DNA of 64,000 nt from Haberlea rhodopensis (lineage: Eukaryota; Streptophyta; Magnoliopsida; Lamiales; Gesneriaceae), in NCBI GenBank assembly GCA_907163345.1, contig CAJQUN010000152.1:124001-188000 (forward strand), read 5' to 3'. Position 1 is the stretch's first letter; every line of letters starts with the position of its first letter. The position numbers and the translations under genes were made by a program. The notes under the pieces are model-generated. The model was not told the origin of the DNA. It did no database searches and saw only the letters and a program-made list of their open reading frames with translations. Below, piece by piece: positions 35,104 through 45,944 of the stretch.

Positions 35104-35255
35104 GAAGGCGCCATCCAAGATGGCGCCTTCATAAAATATTAATTTTTATATGAAGGCGCCATCCAAGATGGCGCCTTACATTATTTTTTTTACCAGCTAC
35201 AGAAGACGCCATCTCAGATGGCGCCTTCAGCTGAAGGCGCCATCTGAGATGGCGT
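35104..35255. repeat. Hairpin array and 50-bp perfect palindrome in the right end of MULE2
   Basis: Two hairpins match those of the left end (GAAGGCGCCATC stems at 35104-35115/35119-35130 and 35153-35163/35167-35177, CAA loops). They are followed by a spacer-free perfect palindrome of 50 bp centred between 35230 and 35231 (arms 35206-35230 and 35231-35255, core CTTCAGCTGAAG). Confidence 0.95.
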
Positions 35256-38200
35256 TTTGGGTCATTTTAAAAATGATTTTCAAATTCGGAATTTTTGTTA
35301 AATGTTTTATTTTTTTCGATTAATTTAATAAAAAAGCCAAAATATTTAACCTACAGCCTACAGGTCCGAATTTGAAATATTTACCTGTAAATATTTGTTT
35401 TTTTTCTGAACTGGAAATATATTAAGAGTACCAAACAATTACACCACATATTCATTATTGGAAAAATGTATTTAATGAATTAAAATTAAGTAAGTTGGAC
35501 ACGAGAAAATAGTTAAATACTTGATAAATGACAAAACGAGAAAAAACGGAAGGAAAAATACTACCCGAGGAAATCAAGACAGCCTGGGCGACTCCCAAGC
35601 GCGCTCAAGCAGCGGCCGAATACTCTCAAATCTCTTGTTAGGTGCTCGAGCACTGCATCCAGGTGCTCAAGCAACCGAGATTCTGATAGGACAAGTTTGT
35701 GGAGGTTTTTTCGTGAACGAATGTGTCTCTTCGCGTCCGGGTGCGGTTTTTAATGATTGGTTGCCTCCAATTGGTGTTCTTTGATGGATGGCTAACTATA
35801 TATACAACATCTCATATGTAAGTACCCGTTCCTAATCAAGTGTTTAATTATCACACAATGATTATTTATTTGTAAACAACGGAAGATTATTTAAAAGTCT
35901 TGCCAAAAAGTGGCTCTAAAAATTTTGGCATAACCTCCGTGCATGAGGGACATACCAGAAAAAAATGAAAAGCACAAAATCATAACTCAGTGCAGCAAGT
36001 AAATACATAATATCATAGCATGCATCATAGGCACCCAACACATAAGCCGTACTAAAAAAATTTACATCATGCCATTGCATGCACAATAAGTCTCCAGCAT
36101 ACATTTCATACTCAAAATATTTACATAATACCACCAGCAGTAAGTAAAACACCGAATAATCACAAATGTGCAAGACTGAACTGAAATAAACTCAATTTAC
36201 ATAATTATACTATCCAGGACACACCCTAGTATACTTAACTATCCTACGACTGGGATAGACAAAAGAAAACAACCTCAGGTAAAACTTCCAAAAAGCATTC
36301 ACTCTTTGGGATCCTGGTCACATGTAATACCTGACATTGCCCACATACAAAGACAACAACAGCCCTCTAGGGGGTGAGCCAAAGCCCAATATGAAACTAT
36401 CAAGTAAATACAACATGCATCTATAAAATGTGATATATGATGTCATGCAATGCAATGACATGTAATGCGATGCATGAAATGTACAAATCATCTCGGGATA
36501 TCAAATGTCCGGAAATCCAAGGAATAGCTATCAAATATCTCAAGATACCAAAAGATCGGAGTCCAAAGAAGGTATCAACAATCAATATCATGCTCGATCA
36601 GGGCGTCGACTCGTTCGTCGCAACAATATCTCTCTTAGTCGAGCCATCGGCGGTCCATCATCCCTCGTGTCTAGGCGACGTTCGCAAACTTGTCGCTACG
36701 GCATCTCTCAGCTCACTCTCTCCACCGAACCATCGGTGTGCCCATCATCCTAGACACGTATCACAGATACCAACGAAAAAGATTCGGGTATCAACGAAAG
36801 AACGATAGGTTCGACATGACGTGCTCAATGTCCATGCGTATCAATGCATCATGCCAAATCATAATCTCATATAATGCAACTCAATATGTCCAACGTGAAA
36901 GTCATATATCGATGTACATTTATTAAAAAATATGTGTGTTAACAAAATATTTATTTTCATACATCGATATATCAACTATGATTGCTCATAATTCAAGTAA
37001 TCACGTAGTCAAGTAATTTCACGTAAGTCACGTAAGTTCAACAAATCATGTATCAAATAATACAGATATATGTCGTATGTTACCGATCACAACATACCTC
37101 ATTCCTCGTTTATCGGTTTAACTGAATCATATCACGTAGAAATGTCAATCTACATAAAATGAATAATAATTACATCATTCCACTATTAATCCCTATACGT
37201 ACTCCAATTTCTTTAAATAAACCGGTGTAATTAAATCTAAATGTATTGTGTCCACCTCACATTCTTACTCGCAATAATATTTTCTTACTTACCGTTTCAT
37301 AGCTAATTTAATATAATTCAAAGTTTTCCAATGTCTACAATTTGGAGTAACAAAGCTTAGATACCAACTTCTTTGGAAAATTCCGTGAGAAACACCATAA
37401 TTCATCAAATTCTGAGTACCTTAAGCTGTACTCATAACATTTCAAATTACTAACTCATTAGCCCATTAAAATCATATAATCAGTTTATTAGCTCAATAAT
37501 TCAATCTTAGTATCTTGCTCTTTCTCACTATTATTTTAGTGTCCCTGAAGAAATTCTAAGTTTAGACTTTAAATCCGAACATGCAACTGATTTTCCGAAT
37601 TCAACAAGAGAAAGTCGCACCAACAAGCATTATCTTTGCACCAATATATCAGTATATAATTGAATCGTGATATAGCAGATTTTTGAACCACATACAGCAT
37701 AATGTTCGACAAACAGGTGTTCCAAAACCATGACAAAATCATACCCTAATTCATCCAAACATTGTTAAACAAACATGCAAATGCAAAAACTAACATCAAC
37801 ACTTAAATTGATGGCTAAGATTTTGAACTACAATGGAAAAACCGAAATCAGATTTACCCCATTCGTGTGAACAGTAATCGAGCATTGCATGTGCGATTTT
37901 TCCGGCGACTCACGGTGGCTACAGGGGCGGCGACTGGAGGCAAACGTCGGTCACGGTGAGGGGAAGGTTTCGCACAAGCATAATCGAATAAATTTAAGAT
38001 CAAACGCAGAAATTAAACGGAAAATTCGAAGAAGAGTGTGGGTAACTCGGGAAGAGTTGTGTGTAGCTATCCTTGGAGCCCTTAAGGCCAAGAAGATTCG
38101 TGAAGAGTGTGGTGCTCGTGAAGAGCTATTTTCACTCGGGAAGAGTATATTGTGGCTAACTTGGAGCCCTTAAGGCCAAGATCATTTTCGTTCTAGTGGA

Positions 38201-39100
38201 ACCTCGGTTAAATGTTTTCTAACCGGGAAGAGGAGACATAGGTGATTCATTGCCGAACTTCTATAACAAATTCTCTTGTCATTTATCGCTTTATTTAATT
38301 TACGCATTTATTTATAACTTCATTTTATTTATTTGTCGATTGACTTGAAGTCTTTCGCAACGCAAACTCGATATTTTTGCAAATTCATTTTAAAACGCTA
38401 AAGTAGCCGATGAACCTTATTCACCCCCCCTTCGATTCCAACACAATGTCGGGTGATTCGTCCATAAAATGCAAATTACTGGTAAATTACATGTAATGCC
38501 TACTCTTCTGAGTGGATGATATTTTGAATCTTTTAGTAGAATTTGGTATATATAGTCATGAAATGTGGTACTTACATGCAAGTAAAAGGTGGTGAGGCGA
38601 GACCAAATGAAAATGGAGGGGATGGAGTTGTGACACTGGGAGGGCTCGGAGTCCCAGGGTTGACAATTGGGGCGTTGACGATTGGGGTGGTGGGCGAAGT
38701 TCCAGCTCCTGGTGTTGAAGTAGTTGGTGTAATTGGGGATGGGTTGAGGTTGGAGGGGAGTGGTAGTATTCAGGGTGTTCATGGGCCGGATCGGACCGGA
38801 TTCGGACCGGATCCGACCGGTCCCGGACTCCTTTCGAGTGGAACCGGACCAATCCGGTTCTGAACCGGATTGGTCCGGTTCCGGTTCCATGGCAAATGCC
38901 ATGGAACCGATCCGGTTCGGAACCCCGGGTCCGATTTGCCGGATTGGACCGGGTTAAATCGGTTCCAACCGGAACCGGTTTAGCCAACCCGTTTTTTTTT
39001 TTTTTTTTTTTTCGACTTGAATCGTAAAGGAATATATCATTTATTGAATATGGAAAACAACATAAAAGATACATCATTTGAAATTCATAACAAAAATACA

Positions 39101-41251
39101 TTACTCATCATAATTTATAAGTATAGTCTTGGCCAATTCTTCTTCTTCTTCGGAACTTTCATTGCAGAACTCGTCGATTCCTCCTTCTCTCTTATTTCTT
39201 CTCTCAGCATCGAACCAATCTCTTAGCAGCGTAAGCATGCACAATGATTCTGCTTGTAGAGAAACTCTAAAGTCTCCAATGAGCCGAGCACAAGTTGAAA
39301 ATGCCGACTCTGATGCAACACTGGATGTTTGGACTGCAAATACATCTCTAGCCATTTTGGCTAAGACTGGATATTGTCTTGCGTTTGCTTTCCACCACTC
39401 TAGTACGTCAAAATTTTCATCTGTAATGAACATTTGACCCAGGAAGAACTGCAACTCATTTGAAGAGGTAGATGACACTCCGCTTCCTCTCTGCTTCTTT
39501 CTTCCAAGGCTCCGCAACAGATTAATCCCTCCGCTTCGTGACTGACTAGCATCTTCTTCTTCTCCTCCTACTACACGCGCCGATGAGCTCTGTCCCTGTT
39601 CACTATGGTACAATCCAAACATATTTTGGAGAGAATGCATGATTGACGTCTTTTGATCGTCAACATCCTTATCCAAAAACGTACTGTAATATTCAAAGAA
39701 AGTATCGAAAGATCCTACACCCTGACTTGGGTCTAACAATGTAGATATACAGTGCACGTGTGGAATTTGTTCCCAATATTTTTTAAACTTCTCCTCCATA
39801 CGATAAACGAACGACATCAACTCAATATCATCTCTAAATTCAATAAATTTGCAAAACATGTTAAATACAAGTGGTAGAAAATAATGAGAAGTAGGATTAC
39901 AAACACCGGAGAAACGATCTGTTGCATCTTTAAAGGTTGATAACAAAGCAGTTAAATTTTTAACAAAAAACCAATCCTTATCAGACAATAAATAACTTTC
40001 ATCACTTTCAGGCATTTGATAAGAGTTATAAAAAGAAGTTAAAGCATCTTGATAAGGTAACATCGATTCTAACATTTTGTGCAAAGAATTCCATCGACTT
40101 ACAATGGGCGGTGGAAAAGAGTAAACCGAAGGTTCTGACTTGCACACGTATGTTTCCAATCACGCTTAATGCGTGATTGTCGTATCCATTGACAACAATT
40201 TTTAAGTTTGTCTATGCTACTACATTCAGCATCTTCATAACCATCTTTTACTGCTAAATTAATTATATGGCATGCACATCTAACATGGAAAAAAACACCA
40301 TTAAGCATTGGTCGTAAATATATTTTAAGTTCACGCATTGCCGCGTTATTATTTGAAGCGTTGTCAAGTGTAATCGAACAAATTTTATCTGCAATTCCAT
40401 AAAATCTACAAACATTAACAATATATTTAGCAATTTGGGAACCAGTATGTGCAGATTTTAATTCATCCAGTGACAAAATTCTTTTCTGCAAACACCAGTT
40501 ATCATCAATCCAATGACCAGTAATAACAAGAAAAGAAAGTAATGCGGTATTCGTCCAAATATCAGTAGTTAAACTTAATCTGCAGTTAATAGAAGAAAGA
40601 TGATCAACTAAAGTCTTACGGTAATCAAGAAACACATCGACAATATTTCTTTTCAAAGTATGCCTAGAAATATGTCTAAAACATGGTTGGATACCAGAAG
40701 AAAATTCAACAAAGCCATCTTTTTCAGAAAACAAAAAAGGAAGTTCGCATCTTACAATAAAACGAACGAATAATCTTTTGTTCATTTCCGGTGTTAAGAT
40801 AAAATTAGTGCCAGACTGAGGATTAATTTGAAGTTGGGTTGGTTCTCTACCTAATGGTTGTAAAGTAACATCATCAAAATTATGTTTTTTAACTAGATGT
40901 TTCTTAAAAGTTCCGGTACCCGCCAGCGGAACCACCTGTATTATAATTATATGTGGTTTTACATATTTTACAAATAACAACAGATTCGTTCGTACCTGGT
41001 TTTGTCTCGACGTCAAAATGATCCCATACCTTGCTTCGTTTGGGACGGTTACTCGTGCGACTCGAAGCGGCAGTAGTCGCGGATGACCCGCCAGGGGCCG
41101 GATTTTGGGGGGCCGCCGGTTCTGCAACGTGTTCCGCTTCTTCAACATCATAAGCATTATCAAACTCGGCAAAAATATCATAATTTTCTTGGAATAAATG
41201 TGGATTTGAGGCACCACCACGACCACCACGACCAGTAGAAGAAGATGCCAT
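39101..41251 (-). pseudogene. hAT transposase, two frameshifts
   Basis: Likely start is the ATG giving MASSSTGRGG. Order: BED zinc finger (SKVWDHFDV...CKIC, then HLVKKH in the next frame); a middle part with LTTDIWTNTALLSFLVITGHWI, the hAT catalytic core region, and ITLDNASNNNAAM; a helical part around YWEQIPHVHCISTLLDP; the C-terminal hAT dimerisation region (DVLEWWKANARQYPVLAKMARDV, then SSVASESAFSTC). Frame changes occur near 40915, in a G-run after TGGSAGG, and near 40130. Both look like single-base changes, and the rest is open. The protein would excise and insert the element; as it stands it is broken, though only lightly, which suggests a fairly recent insertion. Confidence 0.92.
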
Positions 41252-41264
41252 CGTATTAGTGGAA

Positions 41265-41485
41265 ATATGGAAAAACGAGATAATTGTAATCAAGATTAGG
41301 ATTGTAAGAGTAAGAGAGTTGGAGATGAAAAATTGAAGAGGAAAAATGAGGTATATATATAAGCAAAAATTTTTAAATATGGAAAAACGAGATAATTGTA
41401 ATCAAGATTAGGATTGTAAGAGTAAGAGAGTTAGAGATGAAAAATTGAAGAGGAAAAATGAGGTATATATAGAAGCCAAAATTTT
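41265..41485 (-). repeat. 112-bp tandem duplication upstream of the hAT transposase
   Basis: A unit starting ATATGGAAAAACGAG occurs twice (from about 41265 and about 41377), nearly identical. Each unit includes a TATATATA stretch that, on minus, would be a TATA box upstream of the transposase. The duplication therefore doubles the likely promoter and leader. Confidence 0.8.
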
Positions 41486-42273
41486 TTTATTTTAAAATTT
41501 TTTTTTTTTTTAATTAAGCCGTTGCCCAACGGCTATTTTAGCCGTTGGCCAACGGAACCCCCCCCCCCCCCCCCTTTTTTTTTTAATTTTTCACCGGTTC
41601 CGGTTCCGGTCTGGAACCGGAACCGGTGGAACCGGAACCGCCGGATTGGCGGTTCCGGACTTGTGGAACCGATCCGATCCGGGTAAAACCCGGATCGGAT
41701 CCCGGTTTATAACCGGATCAACCGGTTCCGGTTTGGAACCGGAACCGACCGGACCGGTTCCGGACCGGTTCCGGTTGATCCGGTCCATTAACCACCCTGA
41801 GGTAGTATTCGTCGCCTCCACCTGAGTAGATGGACTGGTTAATATAAATGTATGGGTATTTGATGGTTTTCAAATATTTGAAAGGTTGTTTTAGTATTTT
41901 CAAAGCTTGTAGGGAGTTGAAACAAATAAAATTGCTAAAATGATGACTGATGTAAAAGAAATCCTGACATAGGTACTGAAACTACATTTAAGTAAACTAC
42001 ATTTAAGTTAGACCTTATGGATGTTATGCCACTTTGCCCTTATCTTATTACCATTTTTAAAATAAAATAAAAATTAATATAAGAATATATAATATATAGG
42101 GTCATTGTATGTATTTTTTTTTCTTTTAGAAATAAACTGTTCTTCATTAATCTATTAATCTGTTAAACGGTTTCAGCCATTACAATATGATGTATAAATC
42201 TTGGAAAATTTGATAAACCAGAAGACGAGGTTACTGCTTGCTTTGCGAGATTATGCACAGCTTCCTTGTCAGT

Positions 42274-42610
42274 CCTTTGAACAAAATACGCATGTGTCAA
42301 TGGTAGATCCCTCATGATACTCTGTATATCATATACAAATTCTTGAGAAATTATCTGTGTGTGATTTTATCGCCTGGATCACTGTCTTCCAATCATTCTC
42401 TTGTGCTATTAATAATATTTTATTTTTCGATCAAAACATATATAGAGTCAACCCAATCCCAATATGTATTGATAATAATGATTCATGTACCAAAGTCTCG
42501 GATGCACTAGTCTCGAATTAAAGAACAAAGAGAAAATCAGCAAGTTTGAATCATGCACTAGTCTCGAATGACTTTTCTGCCTCTTGATTCTTGAATATCC
42601 CTGATAATTT
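42274..42610. other. Intergenic between copy B and the 42.6-kb gene
   Basis: Short AT-rich region that should include the 3' untranslated region of the gene on minus. A CATGCACTAGTCTCGAAT word appears twice (42503 and 42553). Nothing else seen. Confidence 0.5.
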
Positions 42611-43231
42611 TCATACAGTTGTAGGTGGGAGAAATCTGCTTTTGGATAAATGAATTTGATCAATCTGCAAGCTTTTGAGTGCTACCCCATTAAATCTTCG
42701 CTTCCAAATATTAACCTCATCGACGCCAACACCCCTTGGCGTCTCCCTCTTCATCACTGGCAGCGGCGGATCCATTTCACCAATATCAATCACAGCCTGG
42801 ACACAATCTGGATCACCAAAATCATCACGATCATATTTCTTCAGATGGGTCATTTTCAAATTGTTCAGGCTGATCATTTCCCTGCTAGTTCTGCAACTCC
42901 TGCTACCGCTTCTCCGGCCTCCATAGGCACCTGAAGAAACGCCGGCATTAATGGTGGTGGTAGGCGGAACTAGAGTTCTGCTGGAAAACATTGTAATCAG
43001 CTTCGTGTACTTGTGAGAGTGTGCGGAGGAGGAAGCGGCGGCGATGGGGACGCCAATGACTCTATTCTTTCTTTTTACTTGACCCATGCAACTGACTTTG
43101 GGGGATAATGGGTCATCGGATCGATCTTTTGTGTGGCTAAATGTTACGTCTTTAATGGATAAGCGGCAAAACATTGGGAAGATGAAGCTATTCCGCCGGC
43201 CGCCGCGACTGTGTTCGTGTTCTTTTCCCAT
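42611..43231 (-). CDS. Plant-specific small basic protein, syringolide-induced 14-1-1-like
   Basis: One open frame of 206 residues without introns. It opens MGKEHEHSRGGRRNSF and contains the box SPKVSCMGQVKRKNRV, a serine/glycine/arginine-rich middle, an acidic stretch (DRDDFGDPDC) and the ending box IWKRRFNGVALKSLQIDQI. These boxes recur in a family of uncharacterised plant proteins, one of which was described as induced by the elicitor syringolide. No catalytic motif, signal peptide or membrane segment is visible. The family assignment is from memory of these boxes and is moderate; that it is a gene is better supported, because it is a long intact frame in unique sequence with biased composition. 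Confidence 0.6.
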   Translation of the reverse strand: MGKEHEHSRGGRRNSFIFPMFCRLSIKDVTFSHTKDRSDDPLSPKVSCMGQVKRKNRVIGVPIAAASSSAHSHKYTKLITMFSSRTLVPPTTTINAGVSSGAYGGRRSGSRSCRTSREMISLNNLKMTHLKKYDRDDFGDPDCVQAVIDIGEMDPPLPVMKRETPRGVGVDEVNIWKRRFNGVALKSLQIDQIHLSKSRFLPPTTV

Positions 43232-43330
43232 CTCTAGCCAGTTACTCTTCTAGTTAGATGAATGTTTTGACCGATCGGTTTTAACTGCCTTTCGCCTAGC
43301 CATTAAATCAAGTTTGTTTGGTTATCTATT

Positions 43331-43822
43331 GTGGTGAGCTCACGTATGCTCTACTTTTGTGGGGGCAATTTCCCGGATTTCCGGCAGTTGTTTTGGCGCT
43401 GCATGGCTACGACTACTGTGTTTTTAGATTTCGTGCGGCATTCAGTGGTGGTCGAAGGATTTCAATTTGTGACTTGGATATATGAGCTCGCTTGTTTGTT
43501 AGACCTTTTTCAGTTTATGTCTCCTGATTATCCTTATTTGTACCTTCAAATTACATGGAAGGCTGCTCGACCTTACCCTATGATAAATGGTTTGAGGAGA
43601 CCTGGGCTGGCTTTGGTGGTCCCTGCAATCGGTTGGTCAAGTTATCGTGCTTCTGCTGTGTTTCATATTATCAATAGCCTTTATTTTTGTCAACTGCTTT
43701 TGTTGTTTTTCGGTTGTCGTAGGTATGTATTGGTGGAAGTTGTCGAACTCTTTGTTGTACCTGTTTTTATTCTAATATATGCTCTGTTTATGCTAAAAAA
43801 AAACCTCATTTCAATTAACTGA
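43331..43822 (+). CDS. Uncertain 163-residue hydrophobic open frame
   Basis: Open frame starting MVSSRMLYFCGGNF, Phe/Leu/Val-rich with two hydrophobic stretches near the end (FCQLLLLFFGC and VVPVFILIYALFML). I recognise no domain. It lies about 100 bp from the divergent 43231 start codon and could be accidental in that gene's upstream region. Confidence 0.15.
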   Translation: MVSSRMLYFCGGNFPDFRQLFWRCMATTTVFLDFVRHSVVVEGFQFVTWIYELACLLDLFQFMSPDYPYLYLQITWKAARPYPMINGLRRPGLALVVPAIGWSSYRASAVFHIINSLYFCQLLLLFFGCRRYVLVEVVELFVVPVFILIYALFMLKKNLISIN

Positions 43823-45461
43823 AAAAAATAAAAGGATATATTCAGTCAAAACAATATTTAATCAGGGTTATATATCAAATCAATGCCATTTATCACAAAT
43901 AACATCTAGATTAATAGAGTAGTTATGTTTGGAACCTAGTACAACAACAACTAATTTTTTAATCACAATATATTGGAGTAAGTAAACTACATTAACCAAA
44001 GAATGAATCAATTCAGGTTACACAAATACGTTAATCTTCTCCAAGAACTTCTTTCGGCGAGAATATCTCGTTGATATAAAATTCCATATACTACATATCT
44101 AGGGTTGGTGTAAGTTCATTGCATGCCTACAGATATATATCTAATCTATCTATCAGCAAACAGTACTGTGCAAAAAAATAATGTAGACTTTAGTGTCTAA
44201 GTTAATTGTACATTCATGATAAAATAGACCATACAATAAGGCTCCAAAAGGATTTTGTGATTGGTCACAGCCTCTCATTTATTGAGCTATCTGTACAACT
44301 TTCCCAATTTTTGCTGAGCTAATTAATTGGTCAATAAGTAATCTATATTTCGAAATCTGATTGAAATAAATTCTTTATGGTCATGATGCGATGAGATTAT
44401 AATCGTTGGCATGACTTGATACGGTGGTTAACCATTGTTCTGGGAAGTCCAAACCCTTTATTCGTGGGTGATCCGATGTCACAACCTCATCTCTATGAGG
44501 GTTGAGTCTAGAGACTGATATCAGTACCAAGAGGAAATTGAATTGGTGTATTAAATTTTGGCACAACAATTCGCTCTTTTTCCCTAAATGATAGCTCACA
44601 TATAACAACCCATTCAATTTTAAAATAAAAGTATTAAAATATGTAAGAAGCGCACATTATAGCTGCTCGTTTGCTATCACTAATATTAAATAATCAAATT
44701 CGTAATTGCATACGATTTTCACCTCCCAAGAAAAATAATTAACCGAAAGAAGGAAATCGCAAGTAAAATGAACATGCGACCTCAACAACAGAACATGAAC
44801 CGCCTTGTCCGCGGTGACAGCTCACATTTATCATCACGTGGAGTGCACGTGACAAAGTCCATGTGGCCATCATTGTCTCCTCTGACTAATATAATTACAT
44901 ATTATATTAACTAGCAGATGACGCACACGCGTTGCGTGTGTAACGTAATATATAATGCATATGAATTGATTCGTGTAATGAATAAATGAGACATATACAT
45001 TGGTTAATATCACAATTCAAAAGATCAACAAAAAACCACAACAAATCATTGGAGGGGTAGTTTGGTAAATTCAAATTTGCCATACCAAGGTAGTTATTAT
45101 AATGGGCTTATGCATTATAATATAGTAAGAATAGTAAGATTAATACAATTAAGATGCAAATCAGCATAGGTAATCCTTCATCAATTCATACATATAAAAT
45201 GACAGTGTTATCGTATGGAAAACAAAACAGTACGATAAATTGTAGGATGTGACCGAAATGATCCAAAATATCGTTTAGCATACTAAGATAATGTTGAATT
45301 ATCATCTCATCTAAAAGGCGAAGCTTATTGAGAGATTGAACAATTTATTGTTTATTCTTTAATCGCTCCATTTATGTGAAAGAGACCCAATTTCATTTGT
45401 CTCAATCCAATACATGTTTTTGGGATTGGTTGTTGCTATCCTGATGGCACTGACATCAAAG
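43823..45461. other. Intergenic; nothing recognised
   Basis: AT-rich DNA with no coding potential that I can support and no clear transposon ends. Confidence 0.5.
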
Positions 45462-45944
45462 TAGGGCTGCTTAACGGTCGGGGTCAATCCGGACTAACCC
45501 GGCCCAAAATCGGATCGGTTAGCCCGGTTCAGAACCGGAACCGATAAGATACCGATACGGATCGGTTCTACCGTTCCAAAATCGGTATCTTACCGGTTCC
45601 GGGCTAAACGGATCCGGTTCTTGGCTGAACCGGAACAGGATCCGTTATTTTAAAAAAATTAATTTTTTTTAAAAATTTAGATAAATATATTTGATGTTAG
45701 TTTACAAATACAAAGGTTCATTAGCTCAATTGGTTAGAGCTGTAGAGTAGAAGGCGATGGTCCAATGTTCGAATTCTCAAAGCAACAATTTCTCTTGATT
45801 TTAAAAAAAATAAAAATAATAAAAACGACCCGGAACCGATAGCCCCGGCTCCGGTTCCTTACCGGCTCGGACCGATTCCGGAATTAGCGGATCCGAAACC
45901 GGCCGGTTCTGGACCGGATCGGATCGACCCAATAAGCAGCCCTA
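45462..45944. mobile_element. hAT-type MITE with tRNA-like insert
   Basis: Ends are a perfect 12-bp inverted repeat (TAGGGCTGCTTA ... TAAGCAGCCCTA), followed inward by GGATCGGT/ACCGG-rich repeats. Flanking octamers CATCAAAG (45454-45461) and CAACAAAG (45945-45952) differ at one base, fitting an 8-bp target duplication. The AT-rich centre contains a tRNA-like stretch. Confidence 0.85.
45715..45787 (+). ncRNA. tRNA-like sequence with pol III A and B boxes, probably not a working tRNA
   Basis: TAGCTCAATTGG (45722-45733) fits an A box, with a perfect D-stem GCTC/GAGC. TGTTCGAATTCTC (45766-45778) fits a B box at the right distance. The acceptor ends do not pair, and a normal anticodon arm is not evident. 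It may be a SINE head or degenerate tRNA caught in the MITE. Confidence 0.4.

Larger units (their letters stand above)
31365..35338. mobile_element. Mutator-like element (MULE2) with transposase and PMD genes
   Basis: Starts GGCTTTTTTATTAAATTAATC and ends with its inverted copy GATTAATTTAATAAAAAAGCC, with inverted ends of more than 100 bp. It is flanked by a perfect 10-bp target duplication, AAAATATTTA (31355-31364 and 35339-35348). Copy A of the duplication shows the uninterrupted site. Inside are a transposase gene on plus and a PMD gene on minus, tail to tail, each with a TATA box in its own end. An internal deletion has removed the C-termini of both genes. Confidence 0.95.
38771..41799. 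mobile_element. hAT transposon with nearly complete transposase
   Basis: Starts CAGGGTGTTCATGG and ends CCATTAACCACCCTG, with GGATCGGACCGG-type subterminal repeats. The 8-bp target sequence GTAGTATT stands on both sides (38763-38770 and 41802-41809); two extra bases, AG, lie between the right terminus and the repeat. Copy A carries the single uninterrupted GTAGTATT. The transposase gene fills most of the element on minus. A C15-type homopolymer lies near 41560. Confidence 0.95.
30664..42273. repeat. Copy B of the 4.6-kb direct duplication, with two nested insertions
   Basis: Homologous to 22621-27235 in three blocks: 30664-31364, 35339-38770 and about 41802-42273. The interruptions are a MULE (31365-35338, 10-bp target duplication) and a hAT element (38771-41799, 8-bp target duplication). 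Orientation is the same as copy A, with 3.4 kb between the copies. Confidence 0.9.

Noticed and set aside
38417..39101. Long minus-strand frames across the left end of the hAT element
   Set aside because: They translate the CCGGATCGG-type subterminal repeats and poly-A tract, with no transposase motif.
41555..41585. Poly-C/poly-T run as a functional element
   Set aside because: Simple homopolymer inside the hAT end, likely slippage or sequencing noise.
45715..45787. A functional tRNA gene
   Set aside because: Acceptor ends do not pair and no proper anticodon arm is seen; kept only as tRNA-like.
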